Assembly (NCBI GenBank): GCA_013298625.1
Contig: JAAFIF010000040.1
Location: 1-64,000 of the forward strand
From: Myxococcales bacterium
GTDB lineage: Bacteria > Myxococcota_A > Polyangia > Polyangiales > Ga0077539
Direction of reading: 5' to 3'
DNA: 64,000 nt
The notes beneath the pieces were generated by a model. That model worked only from the letters and a program-made list of their open reading frames with translations. It ran no database searches and had not been told where the DNA came from. Both the position numbers and the translations under genes were made by a program. Of the stretch, positions 52,014 to 60,843 are shown piece after piece; within the stretch, counting starts at the first letter, position 1; each line of letters opens with the position of its first letter.

Positions 52014-53675
52014 ATGCAACGGACTCGAGCCAGCGCGGGCGCGCTGTTTCTTCTCTGCGCGTGCGAGAGCGCCTCGTCCCCGGACGCGTCCCGCGCGGAC
52101 GCTTCGATCGACATGGACGCAATGATGGACGCGAGCGCGAGGCTGGACGCGAGCGCAACGGTCGAGAGCGGAGCGGACAGCGCGAGCAGCGACGTCGGGA
52201 TGGAGGCGGGCGTTCGGTACAACATTCCGCGGTCGACGAACGTGCTCGTGGGGATCATCGGGACGGGCCAGTCGCTCTCGGTCGGAGCGACCTCGACGCC
52301 CGCGGTCTCGACGCAGCAGCCGTACGAAAACGTGCGCCTGCGGGACAATGGATCGCCGCCGCTCTACGACGGCGTCGGGGATCTTCTCTCGCTCGCGCCG
52401 CTGGTCGAGCCCGTCCGCAGCGACGTCCCGGGCGGAACCGGGCTCTACCCGAACAACATCGCCGGAGAGACGCCCCACACCGCGATGGCGATCGAGCTCT
52501 CGCGCTTCGCCGACCGACGCGCGGGTGAGCTCTTCGCCAGCGCGCACACCGTCGTCGGCGAGTCGGGCCGAGGCATCGACGCGATCCGCCGCGGCGGCAT
52601 CGGCCGCGCGTACGCTTCATCGCTGTACGAGGTCGCCGCCTTCACGCAGCTCGCCGCGGCCGAGGGCAGGCGCTACGAGGTCGGCGCCATGGTCCTCACG
52701 CACGGCGAGACCGACTGGAACAACGCGAACTACAACACAGACCTCCGCGCCCTCGTCGACGCCTACCGCGAGGACGTCCCGAGGATCACCGGGCAGCGCC
52801 AGGGATTCGCGATGATCTTGTCGCAGCAAGCGTCGCTGCCGGGGACGCCGGGGTGGCCGCTCTCGACGCAGCTGCAGTGGCGAGCGTCCGTCGACCACGC
52901 CGCGGTGATCCTTTGCTCGGGGCCGAAGTACCAGATGGAGTTCAACGCGGACCACGTGCACTTGACCGCGGCAGGCTCGCGCGCGCTCGGGATCAAGTAC
53001 GCGCAGGTGTACGCGCAACAGTCGTTCGAGGGCCGCGCGTGGAGACCGCTCGAGCCCGTGGCCGTTCGTCGCGACGGGGCGCGCGTGGCGGTGGACTTTC
53101 ATGTTCCGGTCGGGCCGATCGAGTGGGAGCGATCGCTCGCGACGCCGCACACCACGGCCCACCCGATGAGCGGCCCTGCGCCGAGCGCGTGGGCCGCAGG
53201 GCGCGGCTTCGAGCTCGAGCAAGCGAGCGCGCCTGTCGCGATTCGGTCCGTAGAAATCCAAGCGAACACCGTCTTCATCACCCCCGCGCAGCCGCTCGCG
53301 GCGGGCCCCTTCACCGTCCGCTACGCGATGACCCAAGACGTCCCTGGATACACCGCAGGCACGCCCTGGTCGCGCGCAGGACAGCTGCGCGACAGCGACC
53401 CGTACCGCGGACACGACGCCATCAGCGTGATGGCCACGGTCACCGAAGACTCTCCGGTGCTCCGCGTCGCGCGCAGCTCGCTCAACGGTCACGGCGTCCG
53501 CGCGTGGGTGCACGGCAGCGGACTGCCACGAACAGGCGCGGTCGTGATCGCAGCGACGGACGACAGCATCACGCTGTCCGAGCCCTGGGCCGGGCCGAGC
53601 CTGACCGTCCCCATCGAAGTGCAGAGCGACCAGCGCAACTACGCCGTGCACTTCGAGTGGATCGCGCGCGACTGA
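52014..53675 (+). CDS. Lipid-anchored SGNH/GDSL esterase (sialate O-acetylesterase-like)
   Basis: 553 residues. The signal RTRASAGALFLLCAC is a lipoprotein signal, followed by a D/A/S/M linker. The catalytic domain has SGNH block I (GTGQSLSVGA), block III (LTHGETDWNN) and the DHVHLTAAG Asp-His pair. A second beta-rich domain (about 340-553) could bind carbohydrate. Probable deacetylation of sugars at the cell surface. It is convergent with the alpha/beta-hydrolase gene with one base between stops. Confidence 0.83.
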   Translation: MQRTRASAGALFLLCACESASSPDASRADASIDMDAMMDASARLDASATVESGADSASSDVGMEAGVRYNIPRSTNVLVGIIGTGQSLSVGATSTPAVSTQQPYENVRLRDNGSPPLYDGVGDLLSLAPLVEPVRSDVPGGTGLYPNNIAGETPHTAMAIELSRFADRRAGELFASAHTVVGESGRGIDAIRRGGIGRAYASSLYEVAAFTQLAAAEGRRYEVGAMVLTHGETDWNNANYNTDLRALVDAYREDVPRITGQRQGFAMILSQQASLPGTPGWPLSTQLQWRASVDHAAVILCSGPKYQMEFNADHVHLTAAGSRALGIKYAQVYAQQSFEGRAWRPLEPVAVRRDGARVAVDFHVPVGPIEWERSLATPHTTAHPMSGPAPSAWAAGRGFELEQASAPVAIRSVEIQANTVFITPAQPLAAGPFTVRYAMTQDVPGYTAGTPWSRAGQLRDSDPYRGHDAISVMATVTEDSPVLRVARSSLNGHGVRAWVHGSGLPRTGAVVIAATDDSITLSEPWAGPSLTVPIEVQSDQRNYAVHFEWIARD

Positions 53676-53676
53676 C

Positions 53677-54456
53677 TCACGCGAGCGGCCGCAGCCACTC
53701 GGGCAGCGCTCGGTCTTCGAGCCACGCGCGAAGAACTTCGTTGAAGCGCTCGGGAGACTCCATCGACCAGTTGTGCGAGGTCCCGTCCACGACGAAGCCC
53801 CGCGCGCGAGGCATCGCCGCGAGCACGTCGCGCGCAGAGCGAACCATCACCGAGAGCTCGCGCTGACCGACGAGCACCAGCGCCGGCGCGACGCCCTCGC
53901 GATCGAGCCCCGCAGGGACGCGAAAGCGCGTGTTCTCCTCGGTGATCCGCACGAAGGCCTCGAGCTCGAGCGCCCGGGTCTCCGCGGCAAACGCCTCGAA
54001 GAACCGCGGCGGAATCCCCAAGCTCTTCATGTTCGCCCGCACCAACCACGGCGCGTCTTTGAAGGGCCAATACGCCTTGGCCGACCACCGCGCGAGGCTC
54101 GCGCCGAACACCGGGCGAACCAGCGTTCCGCTGAGCAGGGCGCGATCGACGCGACCGGTCGAGAGAGCCAGCCAGCGCAACGCCACCTGCGCGCCGAGCG
54201 AGAGCCCCACCACCGACGCGCGCCCGCCGTTGGCTCGGTCCCGCACGAGCTCGTCCAGCATTCGCGCCGCGGACTCGATCGAGAACGGCCCCGCCTCGCG
54301 GCTCTGCCCGTGCTCGGGCAAGTCCGGCACGAGCACGTGAACGTCCGCGAGCGCCTCGAGCTGCGGCTCCCACATCCATCCCGCGCCACCGCCACCGTGC
54401 AACAGCACCACGGTGCGCCCGCTTCGATCACCCAGCTCGCGAACCGACAGCGTCAC
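53677..54456 (-). CDS. Alpha/beta-hydrolase
   Basis: 259 residues. VVLLHGGGGAGWMWEPQLEAL is followed by nucleophile elbow GLSLGAQ with Ser, VLVGQREL with an acidic residue, and GTSHNWSMESPERFN with a His. A compact cap domain lies between. Typical small-ester hydrolase or related enzyme. The GTG at 54456 overlaps the methyltransferase stop (GTGA), so the two are co-translated. Confidence 0.85.
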   Translation of the reverse strand: MTLSVRELGDRSGRTVVLLHGGGGAGWMWEPQLEALADVHVLVPDLPEHGQSREAGPFSIESAARMLDELVRDRANGGRASVVGLSLGAQVALRWLALSTGRVDRALLSGTLVRPVFGASLARWSAKAYWPFKDAPWLVRANMKSLGIPPRFFEAFAAETRALELEAFVRITEENTRFRVPAGLDREGVAPALVLVGQRELSVMVRSARDVLAAMPRARGFVVDGTSHNWSMESPERFNEVLRAWLEDRALPEWLRPLA

Positions 54457-55349
54457 GTGTCGTCCCTCACGACGGTCGCCGTGCGCTCGACCAGCGCGAT
54501 GCGCCGCCCTCTGCGAACCACGCGCGCCCATCGCTCGCCGAGCAGCGCGCGCGCGTGCTCTTCGAAGCCGCGGTCTCGCAGCACGCGAAAGCCGTGCTCG
54601 CGCAGCGTCTCGCGCAGCGCGTCCGGCGCGAACCCGAGCTTGAACGGCTCTCCAACGGCGCGCACCACCGCGCGCACCGCCGTCGCGGCCACCGAAGGAC
54701 GATCGATCAACGCGCGGTCGATGTAGTTGAACGCCAGCTCCGAGCCCGGAGCGCTGTACGCGCGCACCGCGTCCAGCGTCGCAGAGAACGCCTCGGGCGT
54801 GAGGTACATCGTGACGCCCTCCCAGAGCGTCAGCGTGCGCTCGCGGCGATCGTGGCCGAGCTCGGCGAGCCGATCGACGAGCGAGGGCATGGGGTCGCGC
54901 TCGAAGTTCCACCGCAAGGCGCGCACGAAGGGATGCGCTCCGAAGCGCTCGCGCTTGAGCGCAGCGGTCGCAGGATGGTCGACCTCGTACACGATCACGT
55001 CGCCGAGCGCCTCGCGCAGCCGCCACCCGCGCGCGTCGAAGCCCGCGCCGAGGATCACCACTTGCCGCCCTCCATCCGCGACGAACGCCCGCACCGCGTC
55101 GTCGATCACCCGCGTGCGCACCTGCATGTACAACGCCCACGGAAACATCGGCAGCATCGGCGCCCACGCCAACGCCCGCACAGGCCCTGGCGCATCCGCG
55201 AGCCTCGTCACCCACCGCTCTGCGCGCGCCCCGAGCACCCGCATCCCGTACGGATCGAGCGCCAGCTGCGCCCGCGCCGGAAGCAAGGGCGCGAGCCCTC
55301 GACACGCCGCGACGAACGCAGCCGTAAAGCTCGGACGCTCGGGTCTCAT
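54453..55349 (-). CDS. Class I SAM-dependent methyltransferase (LCMT/TIGR00027 type)
   Basis: 298 residues. The Rossmann glycine motif is VVILGAGFDARGWRL, followed by an acidic VYEVDHPATAALKR and TLWEGVTMYL, typical of the LCMT/TIGR00027 methyltransferase group found in secondary metabolism and protein carboxyl methylation. Substrate unknown. The following alpha/beta-hydrolase is coupled to it (4-bp overlap). Divergent from an AlkB-like gene 48 bp away. Confidence 0.88.
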   Translation of the reverse strand: MRPERPSFTAAFVAACRGLAPLLPARAQLALDPYGMRVLGARAERWVTRLADAPGPVRALAWAPMLPMFPWALYMQVRTRVIDDAVRAFVADGGRQVVILGAGFDARGWRLREALGDVIVYEVDHPATAALKRERFGAHPFVRALRWNFERDPMPSLVDRLAELGHDRRERTLTLWEGVTMYLTPEAFSATLDAVRAYSAPGSELAFNYIDRALIDRPSVAATAVRAVVRAVGEPFKLGFAPDALRETLREHGFRVLRDRGFEEHARALLGERWARVVRRGRRIALVERTATVVRDDT

Positions 55350-55356
55350 CGCGTCG

Positions 55357-55362
55357 ATCGTA
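55357..55362 (-). promoter_or_regulatory. -10-like hexamer TACGAT just before start
   Basis: On the minus strand TACGAT ends 7 nt before the ATG at 55349, with no Shine-Dalgarno sequence. Confidence 0.4.
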
Positions 55363-55397
55363 CATCCCGCGACGACCCGTCGCCGCAGCACCGCGCT

Positions 55398-56021
55398 ATG
55401 GTGCCTCCGTCGATGCTGTTCGAGACGCGAGAGACGCTCATCGATGACCGCGCGCGCGGCTGCTGGGTCTCGTATCAGAGCCATTTTCTCAGCGCAGACG
55501 AGAGCGACCGATGGCTGCGACGGCTCGCCGCCGAGCTGCCGTTCGTCGCCGAAGCGCCGGTGATCTTCGGCAAGGCCATCCCCGTTCGTCGACGCAGCTG
55601 CGCCCTCGGAGAGCCCGGCGTTCGCTATCGCTACTCGGGGATCGAGCGCGTCGCGCACCCGTGGCCCGACGGGTTCGCGTCGCTCGTCGAGCGCGTCAAC
55701 CGCGCCGCGGACACGCGCTTCAACTTCGCCCTGTGCAACGAATACGCAGACGGAGAGGTCGCGCTCGGCTGGCACTCGGACGACGAAGACGACCTCGTGC
55801 GAGACGCGCCCATCGCGTCGCTCTCCCTCGGCGCCACGCGCGATTTCGCGCTGCGACTCGGCCGCTCGGGCGCAGCGTGCGCCACGGTCTCGCTCGCCCC
55901 AGGCTCGCTGCTCGTCATGGGAGGCGCGACGCAGCGGCACTATCAGCACCGCGTTCCGGTGCGAAAGCGTTGCGCGCAGCTGCGCATCAACCTCACGTTT
56001 CGCCAGATGATCACGCGCTGA
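55398..56021 (+). CDS. alkB: AlkB-like 2-oxoglutarate/Fe(II) dioxygenase
   Basis: 207 residues. Iron ligands are visible: His and Asp in VALGWHSDDED, and the distal His in RHYQHRVPV. The 2-oxoglutarate-binding Arg residues are in LRINLTFRQM. YRYSGIERVAHPWPD fits the nucleotide-recognition lid. AlkB family enzymes remove methyl groups from DNA, RNA or protein. It is closer in size to eukaryote-type ABH2/3. Alternative start at 55413 (MLFETR). Confidence 0.88.
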   Translation: MVPPSMLFETRETLIDDRARGCWVSYQSHFLSADESDRWLRRLAAELPFVAEAPVIFGKAIPVRRRSCALGEPGVRYRYSGIERVAHPWPDGFASLVERVNRAADTRFNFALCNEYADGEVALGWHSDDEDDLVRDAPIASLSLGATRDFALRLGRSGAACATVSLAPGSLLVMGGATQRHYQHRVPVRKRCAQLRINLTFRQMITR

Positions 56022-56122
56022 GCCAACAGCTCAGTGGACGTACTGCGACGCAACCAACTATGTCGCGCCTCTGCTCGGACTCGCGCCGGGCCCCCCTTCA
56101 CGAGGAGCAGAGCGTGTTGTTG

Positions 56123-58189
56123 ATGGACAAGGTTGTTTGCCCGCGCCGATGGGCGTTGATCGCGGTCGCCATGGTCGGGTGCTCAGCGCCCGTCGAGCAG
56201 CCCGAGCACAGCGACGACGCGGCGATCGAAGCGTCGAACGACGCGCGAACCACGCCGGACGCGATCGAGGACGCATCGACGCCCGTCGACGCAAGCGCGC
56301 GCGACGACGGCACGATCGACACCGGCGTCGTCGTGGACACAGGCGTGTCGATCGACGCCGGCGTGACCATGGACAGCGGGGTCATTGTCGACACGGGCGT
56401 CACGGTCGACACTGGCGTCACGGTCGACACTGGCGTCACGATCGACAGTGGCGTTCGTTTGGACACCGGCGTGGTCGTCGACAGCGGCGTTCGTGTGGAC
56501 TCGGGCGTGATCGTCGACACAGGCGTTCGCGTGGACACCGGGGTGCCCTTCGACAGCGGCGTCCTCGTCGACACGGGCGTCCTCGTCGACACAGGCGTCA
56601 TCGTCGACACAGGCGTCATCGTCGACACAGGAATCCCCTCGCCCATCATCGCGCCGAGGCCCGTGCGACCGCTGTCGACGCAGACGGTCACCGTTCGGCG
56701 CCCCACGTTTCGATGGTCGCTCGACAGCAGCTCGGACGGCGCGCGACTGCAGCTCTGCCGAGACCGCGCGTGCAGCACGATCCTCGAGACGATCGACGTC
56801 GCGGGAACCAGCGCGACCCCATCGGCGAACCTCCCCGTCGGCGTGGTGTTCTGGCGGCTCTTCGGCCGCCGCGGCTCTGTCACGGGAGCCACTCCTTCGC
56901 CCACCTGGCAAGCGCACGTGAGCGCGCTCGACGCCCCGCGAGACACCGCGTTCGGAACCGCCGCAGACTTCAACGGCGACGGCTTCGCCGACGTCGCGAT
57001 CAGCTCTCACCGCAACCTCGTCGAGGTGTACTCGGGATCGGCGTCGGGCCCGAGCGCGACCGCGGTCTCGCTCACCGTGAGCGAAGCCGCCGCGCAGTTC
57101 GGCTACTCCATCGCGAGCGCAGGGGACGTCAACGGCGACGGCTTCGCAGACCTCGTCGTGGGCGCCTACGGAGCCAGCGGCGGCGCCGGAAAGGTCTACC
57201 TCTTCACGGGCAGCGCGACCGGCATCGACGCAGGCCGCGTCGCCGAGCTCACTGCGCCGGTCGGCGGCACGAGCCGCTTCGGGACGTCCGTCTCGACCGC
57301 AGGCGACGTCAACGCCGACGGCTACGCGGACGTGATCGTGGGCGCCGAGGGCGAGGACACGCTCACGGGTCGCGCCTACGTGTACCTGGGCAGCGCGACG
57401 GGCCTCGCGGCGCGTCCGCAGCGGGCCCTTTCGCTGCTCGACAGCGTCCCGCCGAGCGCGCTCGATCGGTTCTCGTACTTCGGCGCGAGCGTCGCAGGCG
57501 GGGCAGACCTCAACGGCGATGGATTCGCCGAGGTGATCGTCGGCGGCTACGGGTACAGCACCGCGCGCGGACGAGTGCAGGTCTACAACGGCAGCGCGAC
57601 GGGCACCGTCGATCGCACGTCGTGGGGCCTGACGGGCAGCGCAAACGACAACGAGTTCGGCCGCTCGGTCTCGATGGCGGGCGACGTCAACGGCGACGGC
57701 TACGGCGACATCGCCATCGGCGCGCCCGGCGAAGCCGCGAGAGTCGGGCGCGTTCACATCGTGCACGGAAGCAACACGGGCCTCGCCGGGATCACGCGCA
57801 CGTTCGTCGGGACGAGCTCGTACGGCGGCTTCGGGTACGGGCTCTCGATGGGCGGAGACCTCAACGGCGACGGCTACAGCGACCTGCTCATCGGCGCGTC
57901 GTACTTCAGCAATTGGCAGGGTCGCGCGGCGACGCACCTCGGGGGGCCGACCGGCATTTCGACCAGCGAAAACACCACGTTTTCGACGACCGCGCTCGCG
58001 GGGCACTTCGCCCGCAGCGCGGGGATCTCTGGCGACGTCGACGGCGATGGCTTCGCGGACTGCGTCATCGGTCACAGCGGACCGATGCGCGCGTACCTGC
58101 ACATGGGCTCGGCGACCGGCGCACGCCCCGCAGCCGCGCGAACCTTCACCGGAACGCTCTCGGACTACGGCTACGCCGTGCTTCGCTGA
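56123..58189 (+). CDS. FG-GAP beta-propeller lipoprotein with a hexapeptide-repeat linker
   Basis: 688 residues. MDKVVCPRRWALIAVAMVGC is a lipoprotein signal. A D/A/S linker is followed by 18 hexapeptide repeats (residues about 66-173). A fibronectin-like segment (PRPVRPLSTQTVTVRRPTF) and at least six FG-GAP repeats with calcium loops follow: DFNGDGFADVAI, DVNGDGFADLVV, DVNADGYADVIV, DLNGDGFAEVIV, DVNGDGYGDIAI, DLNGDGYSDLLI, DVDGDGFADCVI. This is an integrin-alpha-like propeller on a stalk, for adhesion or ligand binding outside the cell. Confidence 0.9.
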   Translation: MDKVVCPRRWALIAVAMVGCSAPVEQPEHSDDAAIEASNDARTTPDAIEDASTPVDASARDDGTIDTGVVVDTGVSIDAGVTMDSGVIVDTGVTVDTGVTVDTGVTIDSGVRLDTGVVVDSGVRVDSGVIVDTGVRVDTGVPFDSGVLVDTGVLVDTGVIVDTGVIVDTGIPSPIIAPRPVRPLSTQTVTVRRPTFRWSLDSSSDGARLQLCRDRACSTILETIDVAGTSATPSANLPVGVVFWRLFGRRGSVTGATPSPTWQAHVSALDAPRDTAFGTAADFNGDGFADVAISSHRNLVEVYSGSASGPSATAVSLTVSEAAAQFGYSIASAGDVNGDGFADLVVGAYGASGGAGKVYLFTGSATGIDAGRVAELTAPVGGTSRFGTSVSTAGDVNADGYADVIVGAEGEDTLTGRAYVYLGSATGLAARPQRALSLLDSVPPSALDRFSYFGASVAGGADLNGDGFAEVIVGGYGYSTARGRVQVYNGSATGTVDRTSWGLTGSANDNEFGRSVSMAGDVNGDGYGDIAIGAPGEAARVGRVHIVHGSNTGLAGITRTFVGTSSYGGFGYGLSMGGDLNGDGYSDLLIGASYFSNWQGRAATHLGGPTGISTSENTTFSTTALAGHFARSAGISGDVDGDGFADCVIGHSGPMRAYLHMGSATGARPAAARTFTGTLSDYGYAVLR
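56318..56641 (+). repeat. 18 tandem hexapeptide (18-bp) repeats in the FG-GAP lipoprotein
   Basis: The unit is D-[T/S/A]-G-V-x-[V/I/L/M/F], with 18 copies in a row without gaps (the last is DTGIPS). The nucleotide copies are diverged at third bases, showing the tandem is old, apart from neighbouring identical units (GTCGACACAGGCGTCATC type) that suggest recent slippage. Confidence 0.9.
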
Positions 58190-58193
58190 GCGG

Positions 58194-58955
58194 TCAGGAA
58201 GACTTCGCCCACGAAGGCGCGAGGTCGAGCTCGGGGTAGCGACGAAAGATCCCGTGCTCGTTGAACGGGATCCTCCGCGACGAACGCAGATAGGCCTCGA
58301 TCTTGGGCCGCGCGGCGACCCGATCGTGCACGGCGACGAGCGCCGGAAGCTCGGGCTCGATCGCGCGCATCGCCGTCGCAAACGCGTACCGCAGCCCCTC
58401 GACCGCCTGAAAGAGCGAGAGATCCACGTACGAGCACGCGGACCCGAGCGCGAACGCCCCGCCAGCGCGCGCGATCTGTCGCTCGAAGTACCGCAAGAAC
58501 TTCGGCAATCGCTGCTCGACGAACGCCTCTGTGCGGCGCAGCGCCTCGGGCTTCTGCTGCTCGTAGTAGAGCCCCGTCGAGATCGGGTGGTGCGTGTCGT
58601 GCACTTCCGCCACGAGGTCAGCGACCGTGAGCTGCAGCTGCAGCGCGTAGTGCCGCGCGCGCTCGTCGTCCGGCGCGAGGCCGAGGCGCGGCCCGAGGTA
58701 GTGCAGGATGTTGGCGACCTGCGCGATCACCAGCGATTCGTGCCGCAGAAACGGCGGGGCGAGCGGCGCGGGCCCGTCGCCGTCGTGCTCGCGCATCACG
58801 CGCAAGAGCCCATCGACGCCGCCGTGCGCAGGGCTACGCGCGACGTCGATGTAGAGCGCCGCAGCGTCTTCGAGGCAGAGGCGAACGAACTCTCCGCGCC
58901 CCTGGAGGCCCGGCCAATAGAACAGCTCGTAGACAGATTGGGTCGAATCGCGCAT
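58194..58955 (-). CDS. Glutathione S-transferase family protein
   Basis: 253 residues. The N-terminal thioredoxin-like domain begins YELFYWPGLQGRGEFVRLCLED, with the typical Ser/Tyr-adjacent GSH site, and then PPFLRHESLVIAQVANILHYLG. The helical C-terminal domain contains ALGSACSYVDLSLFQAVEGL. AGGAG eight bases upstream supports the ATG. Convergent with the FG-GAP gene. Likely conjugation or reduction of electrophiles. Confidence 0.87.
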   Translation of the reverse strand: MRDSTQSVYELFYWPGLQGRGEFVRLCLEDAAALYIDVARSPAHGGVDGLLRVMREHDGDGPAPLAPPFLRHESLVIAQVANILHYLGPRLGLAPDDERARHYALQLQLTVADLVAEVHDTHHPISTGLYYEQQKPEALRRTEAFVEQRLPKFLRYFERQIARAGGAFALGSACSYVDLSLFQAVEGLRYAFATAMRAIEPELPALVAVHDRVAARPKIEAYLRSSRRIPFNEHGIFRRYPELDLAPSWAKSS

Positions 58956-59028
58956 CGCGGTTGCTCCTGTGGGTGCAGTGCTATCGCGCCGAGGACCCCG
59001 AGCGCCACGATCGCCGCGAACAACGCGC

Positions 59029-59571
59029 TCACCACACCTCGTAGCCTTCGGCGGCGGCGCACTTCGCGTTGAACGCCCGAAAGCGCTCGAGGCCTTTGCG
59101 CAGCGACGCGACCGCGGCGTCCCCAGCGAGGTCGAGGATGTCCGCCAGCAGCTCGAACTGCTCGTCATCGGCGAGCACCGCGGCGAGCGCGTCTGCGACG
59201 ACCTTCGCCTCTGCAGCCGAGACGATCCATCCGTCGTTGGACGCGATCTTGAACGACGCAAACTTCGTCGGATCCGCGCTGCTCGTCGCGCGCCACCGCT
59301 GCCGCGCTTCGCAAAACGACTGGTACGCGCGCTGCTCGGCGGCGGTCGGCGGGCGCTCGATCGGCTCTTCGCCCTCCCAGTGCGCGAAGAGGGCGTCGGC
59401 GCGAGCCCTCGCGATGCGCGCACCCGTCGGAGGCCACGAGGGACCTTCGGGCGCCGCGGCGTCTTCGAGCGCGTCCGCCGTCGCCAGGGCGTTGAACACG
59501 ACCGAGGAGAACCGAAGCGGCGCCGAGAACTTCGCCACGCCGCGCGCGCGAGGAACGAACGAGAAGGACAT
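59029..59571 (-). CDS. Conserved-looking cytosolic protein of unknown function
   Basis: 180 residues with no signal or membrane segment. The body is helical (ADALEDAAAPEGPSWPPTG, AEQRAYQSFCEARQRWRAT, EAKVVADALAAVLADDEQFE, AAVASLRKGLERFRAFNAKC). The DGWIVSAAEAKVVADAL stretch is reminiscent of imm-type or bacterial toxin-immunity-like proteins, but I do not recognise the family. Start at MSFSFVPRARG; an upstream Met at 59604 is less likely. Confidence 0.6.
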   Translation of the reverse strand: MSFSFVPRARGVAKFSAPLRFSSVVFNALATADALEDAAAPEGPSWPPTGARIARARADALFAHWEGEEPIERPPTAAEQRAYQSFCEARQRWRATSSADPTKFASFKIASNDGWIVSAAEAKVVADALAAVLADDEQFELLADILDLAGDAAVASLRKGLERFRAFNAKCAAAEGYEVW

Positions 59572-59622
59572 CGCGCGAGAGCGTCGCCCAACCGCGGCGC
59601 TCACACAACGACGCGAGCGCGC

Positions 59623-60744
59623 TCAGGGCGTCGGCGCTGGCGTCGCCCGCTCTGCGAGCATCGCGTCCACCCTCGCCTGCGCGTTGGCGCGGAGGTTCGC
59701 GTAGTAGAGCTGGTACTCGATCGAGTGGTGGTTTCCCGCGCCGAGGACGCGGTCGAGCTGCGAGCTCATGAAGTCTCGCGGGGCCTTCGCGATCGAGCGG
59801 ATCCAGAGCGTTCCGTCGCGGCACTGCGCGTCGGCGAAGCCTGGGCGAGGGCTGCGATCGTCGCTCTCGATGAAGACCGCTCCGAGGTTGGCGCTCGCCG
59901 GCGCGATGGCGTCGTCGTCGCGCCAGGTGAGCGGGTTGACGCACACCCGCGGGCCCGCGTCGATCACCCGCACTTCGAAGCGCGACGGGACGTAGCCGAG
60001 CGAGCGCGCGTTGTACGCGACCACGCATCGCAGCTGTGTCGCGCTCGTGCACACAGAGAGGTCCGGCGACGCCGCGCGCAGCCCAGCGACGGTGACGCGG
60101 CCGCCGATGAGGTACGCGGCCACGAGCCGATCGCGCAGCGGCGTACGCGAGATGCGCCGGGCGATCAGCCGCTCGGCGATCATCGTCCCCTGGCTGTGCG
60201 CAGCGACGATGAACGGCCTCGTCTCGCCGCGCCGCGCGTTGAAAGCATCGAACGCCCGCTCGACGTCGCTGTACGCGAGCTCGAACGCGCGATCTCCGTC
60301 CGCGGTGAGCTCGATAAAATTGCGCCCGTTCGTCTGCCGATAGCGCGGGGCGTACACCGCGCAGCAGCCGTTGAAGACCGTCGCTTGAATTCGTGTGGCG
60401 CCTCGGTCCGTGGCCGGATCGACGGTGGGGTGCGGGACGGGGGCGTTCCACCGGCCTTCGAGAAAGGAGGTGGGGTGGATGTAGAAGACGTCCGCGGGCG
60501 CGCTCGCTTGATCGACGCTGCTCATCCCTGTTGGCGCGTCGTCCGCGGCGTCACGGCGCGACGGCAGCGCGCTCCAGTGCGCTGGGTTGTTGTAGTCCGG
60601 CGCGGGCGGCGCCGCGCGAGGGTCGAACGCCGCGCTCGGCTTCATCGACCACCACACGATCCGTCCGAGCCCCACGTACATCGCGACGATCAGCGCGAGC
60701 AGCAGCCCGACGATCGAGAGCAGAACCTTCGCAGCGCGCTTCAT
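59623..60744 (-). CDS. DUF3089 family lipase-like membrane-anchored protein
   Basis: 373 residues. One N-terminal membrane anchor (KVLLSIVGLLLALIVAMYVG) is followed by an alpha/beta-hydrolase-like domain: VFYIHPTSFLEGRWNAPV, AVYAPRYRQTNG, VAAHSQGTMIAERLI with the nucleophile Ser in AHSQG, and a late GNHHSIEYQLYYANL. This is the DUF3089 layout. Likely esterase outside the cytosol. Confidence 0.85.
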   Translation of the reverse strand: MKRAAKVLLSIVGLLLALIVAMYVGLGRIVWWSMKPSAAFDPRAAPPAPDYNNPAHWSALPSRRDAADDAPTGMSSVDQASAPADVFYIHPTSFLEGRWNAPVPHPTVDPATDRGATRIQATVFNGCCAVYAPRYRQTNGRNFIELTADGDRAFELAYSDVERAFDAFNARRGETRPFIVAAHSQGTMIAERLIARRISRTPLRDRLVAAYLIGGRVTVAGLRAASPDLSVCTSATQLRCVVAYNARSLGYVPSRFEVRVIDAGPRVCVNPLTWRDDDAIAPASANLGAVFIESDDRSPRPGFADAQCRDGTLWIRSIAKAPRDFMSSQLDRVLGAGNHHSIEYQLYYANLRANAQARVDAMLAERATPAPTP

Positions 60745-60843
60745 GGCGCCTGCACTTGTACCGCCCTCGACGTGGCGCGGGCGACAGCCCCGTCCCCCGG
60801 CGCTCCGTCCGCTGCAGCGACAATCCCCCCCGGCGCTATCGCT

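Noticed and set aside
56318-56641. CRISPR-like tandem repeats
   Set aside because: Repeats are 18 bp, contiguous with no spacers, and lie in frame inside a lipoprotein.
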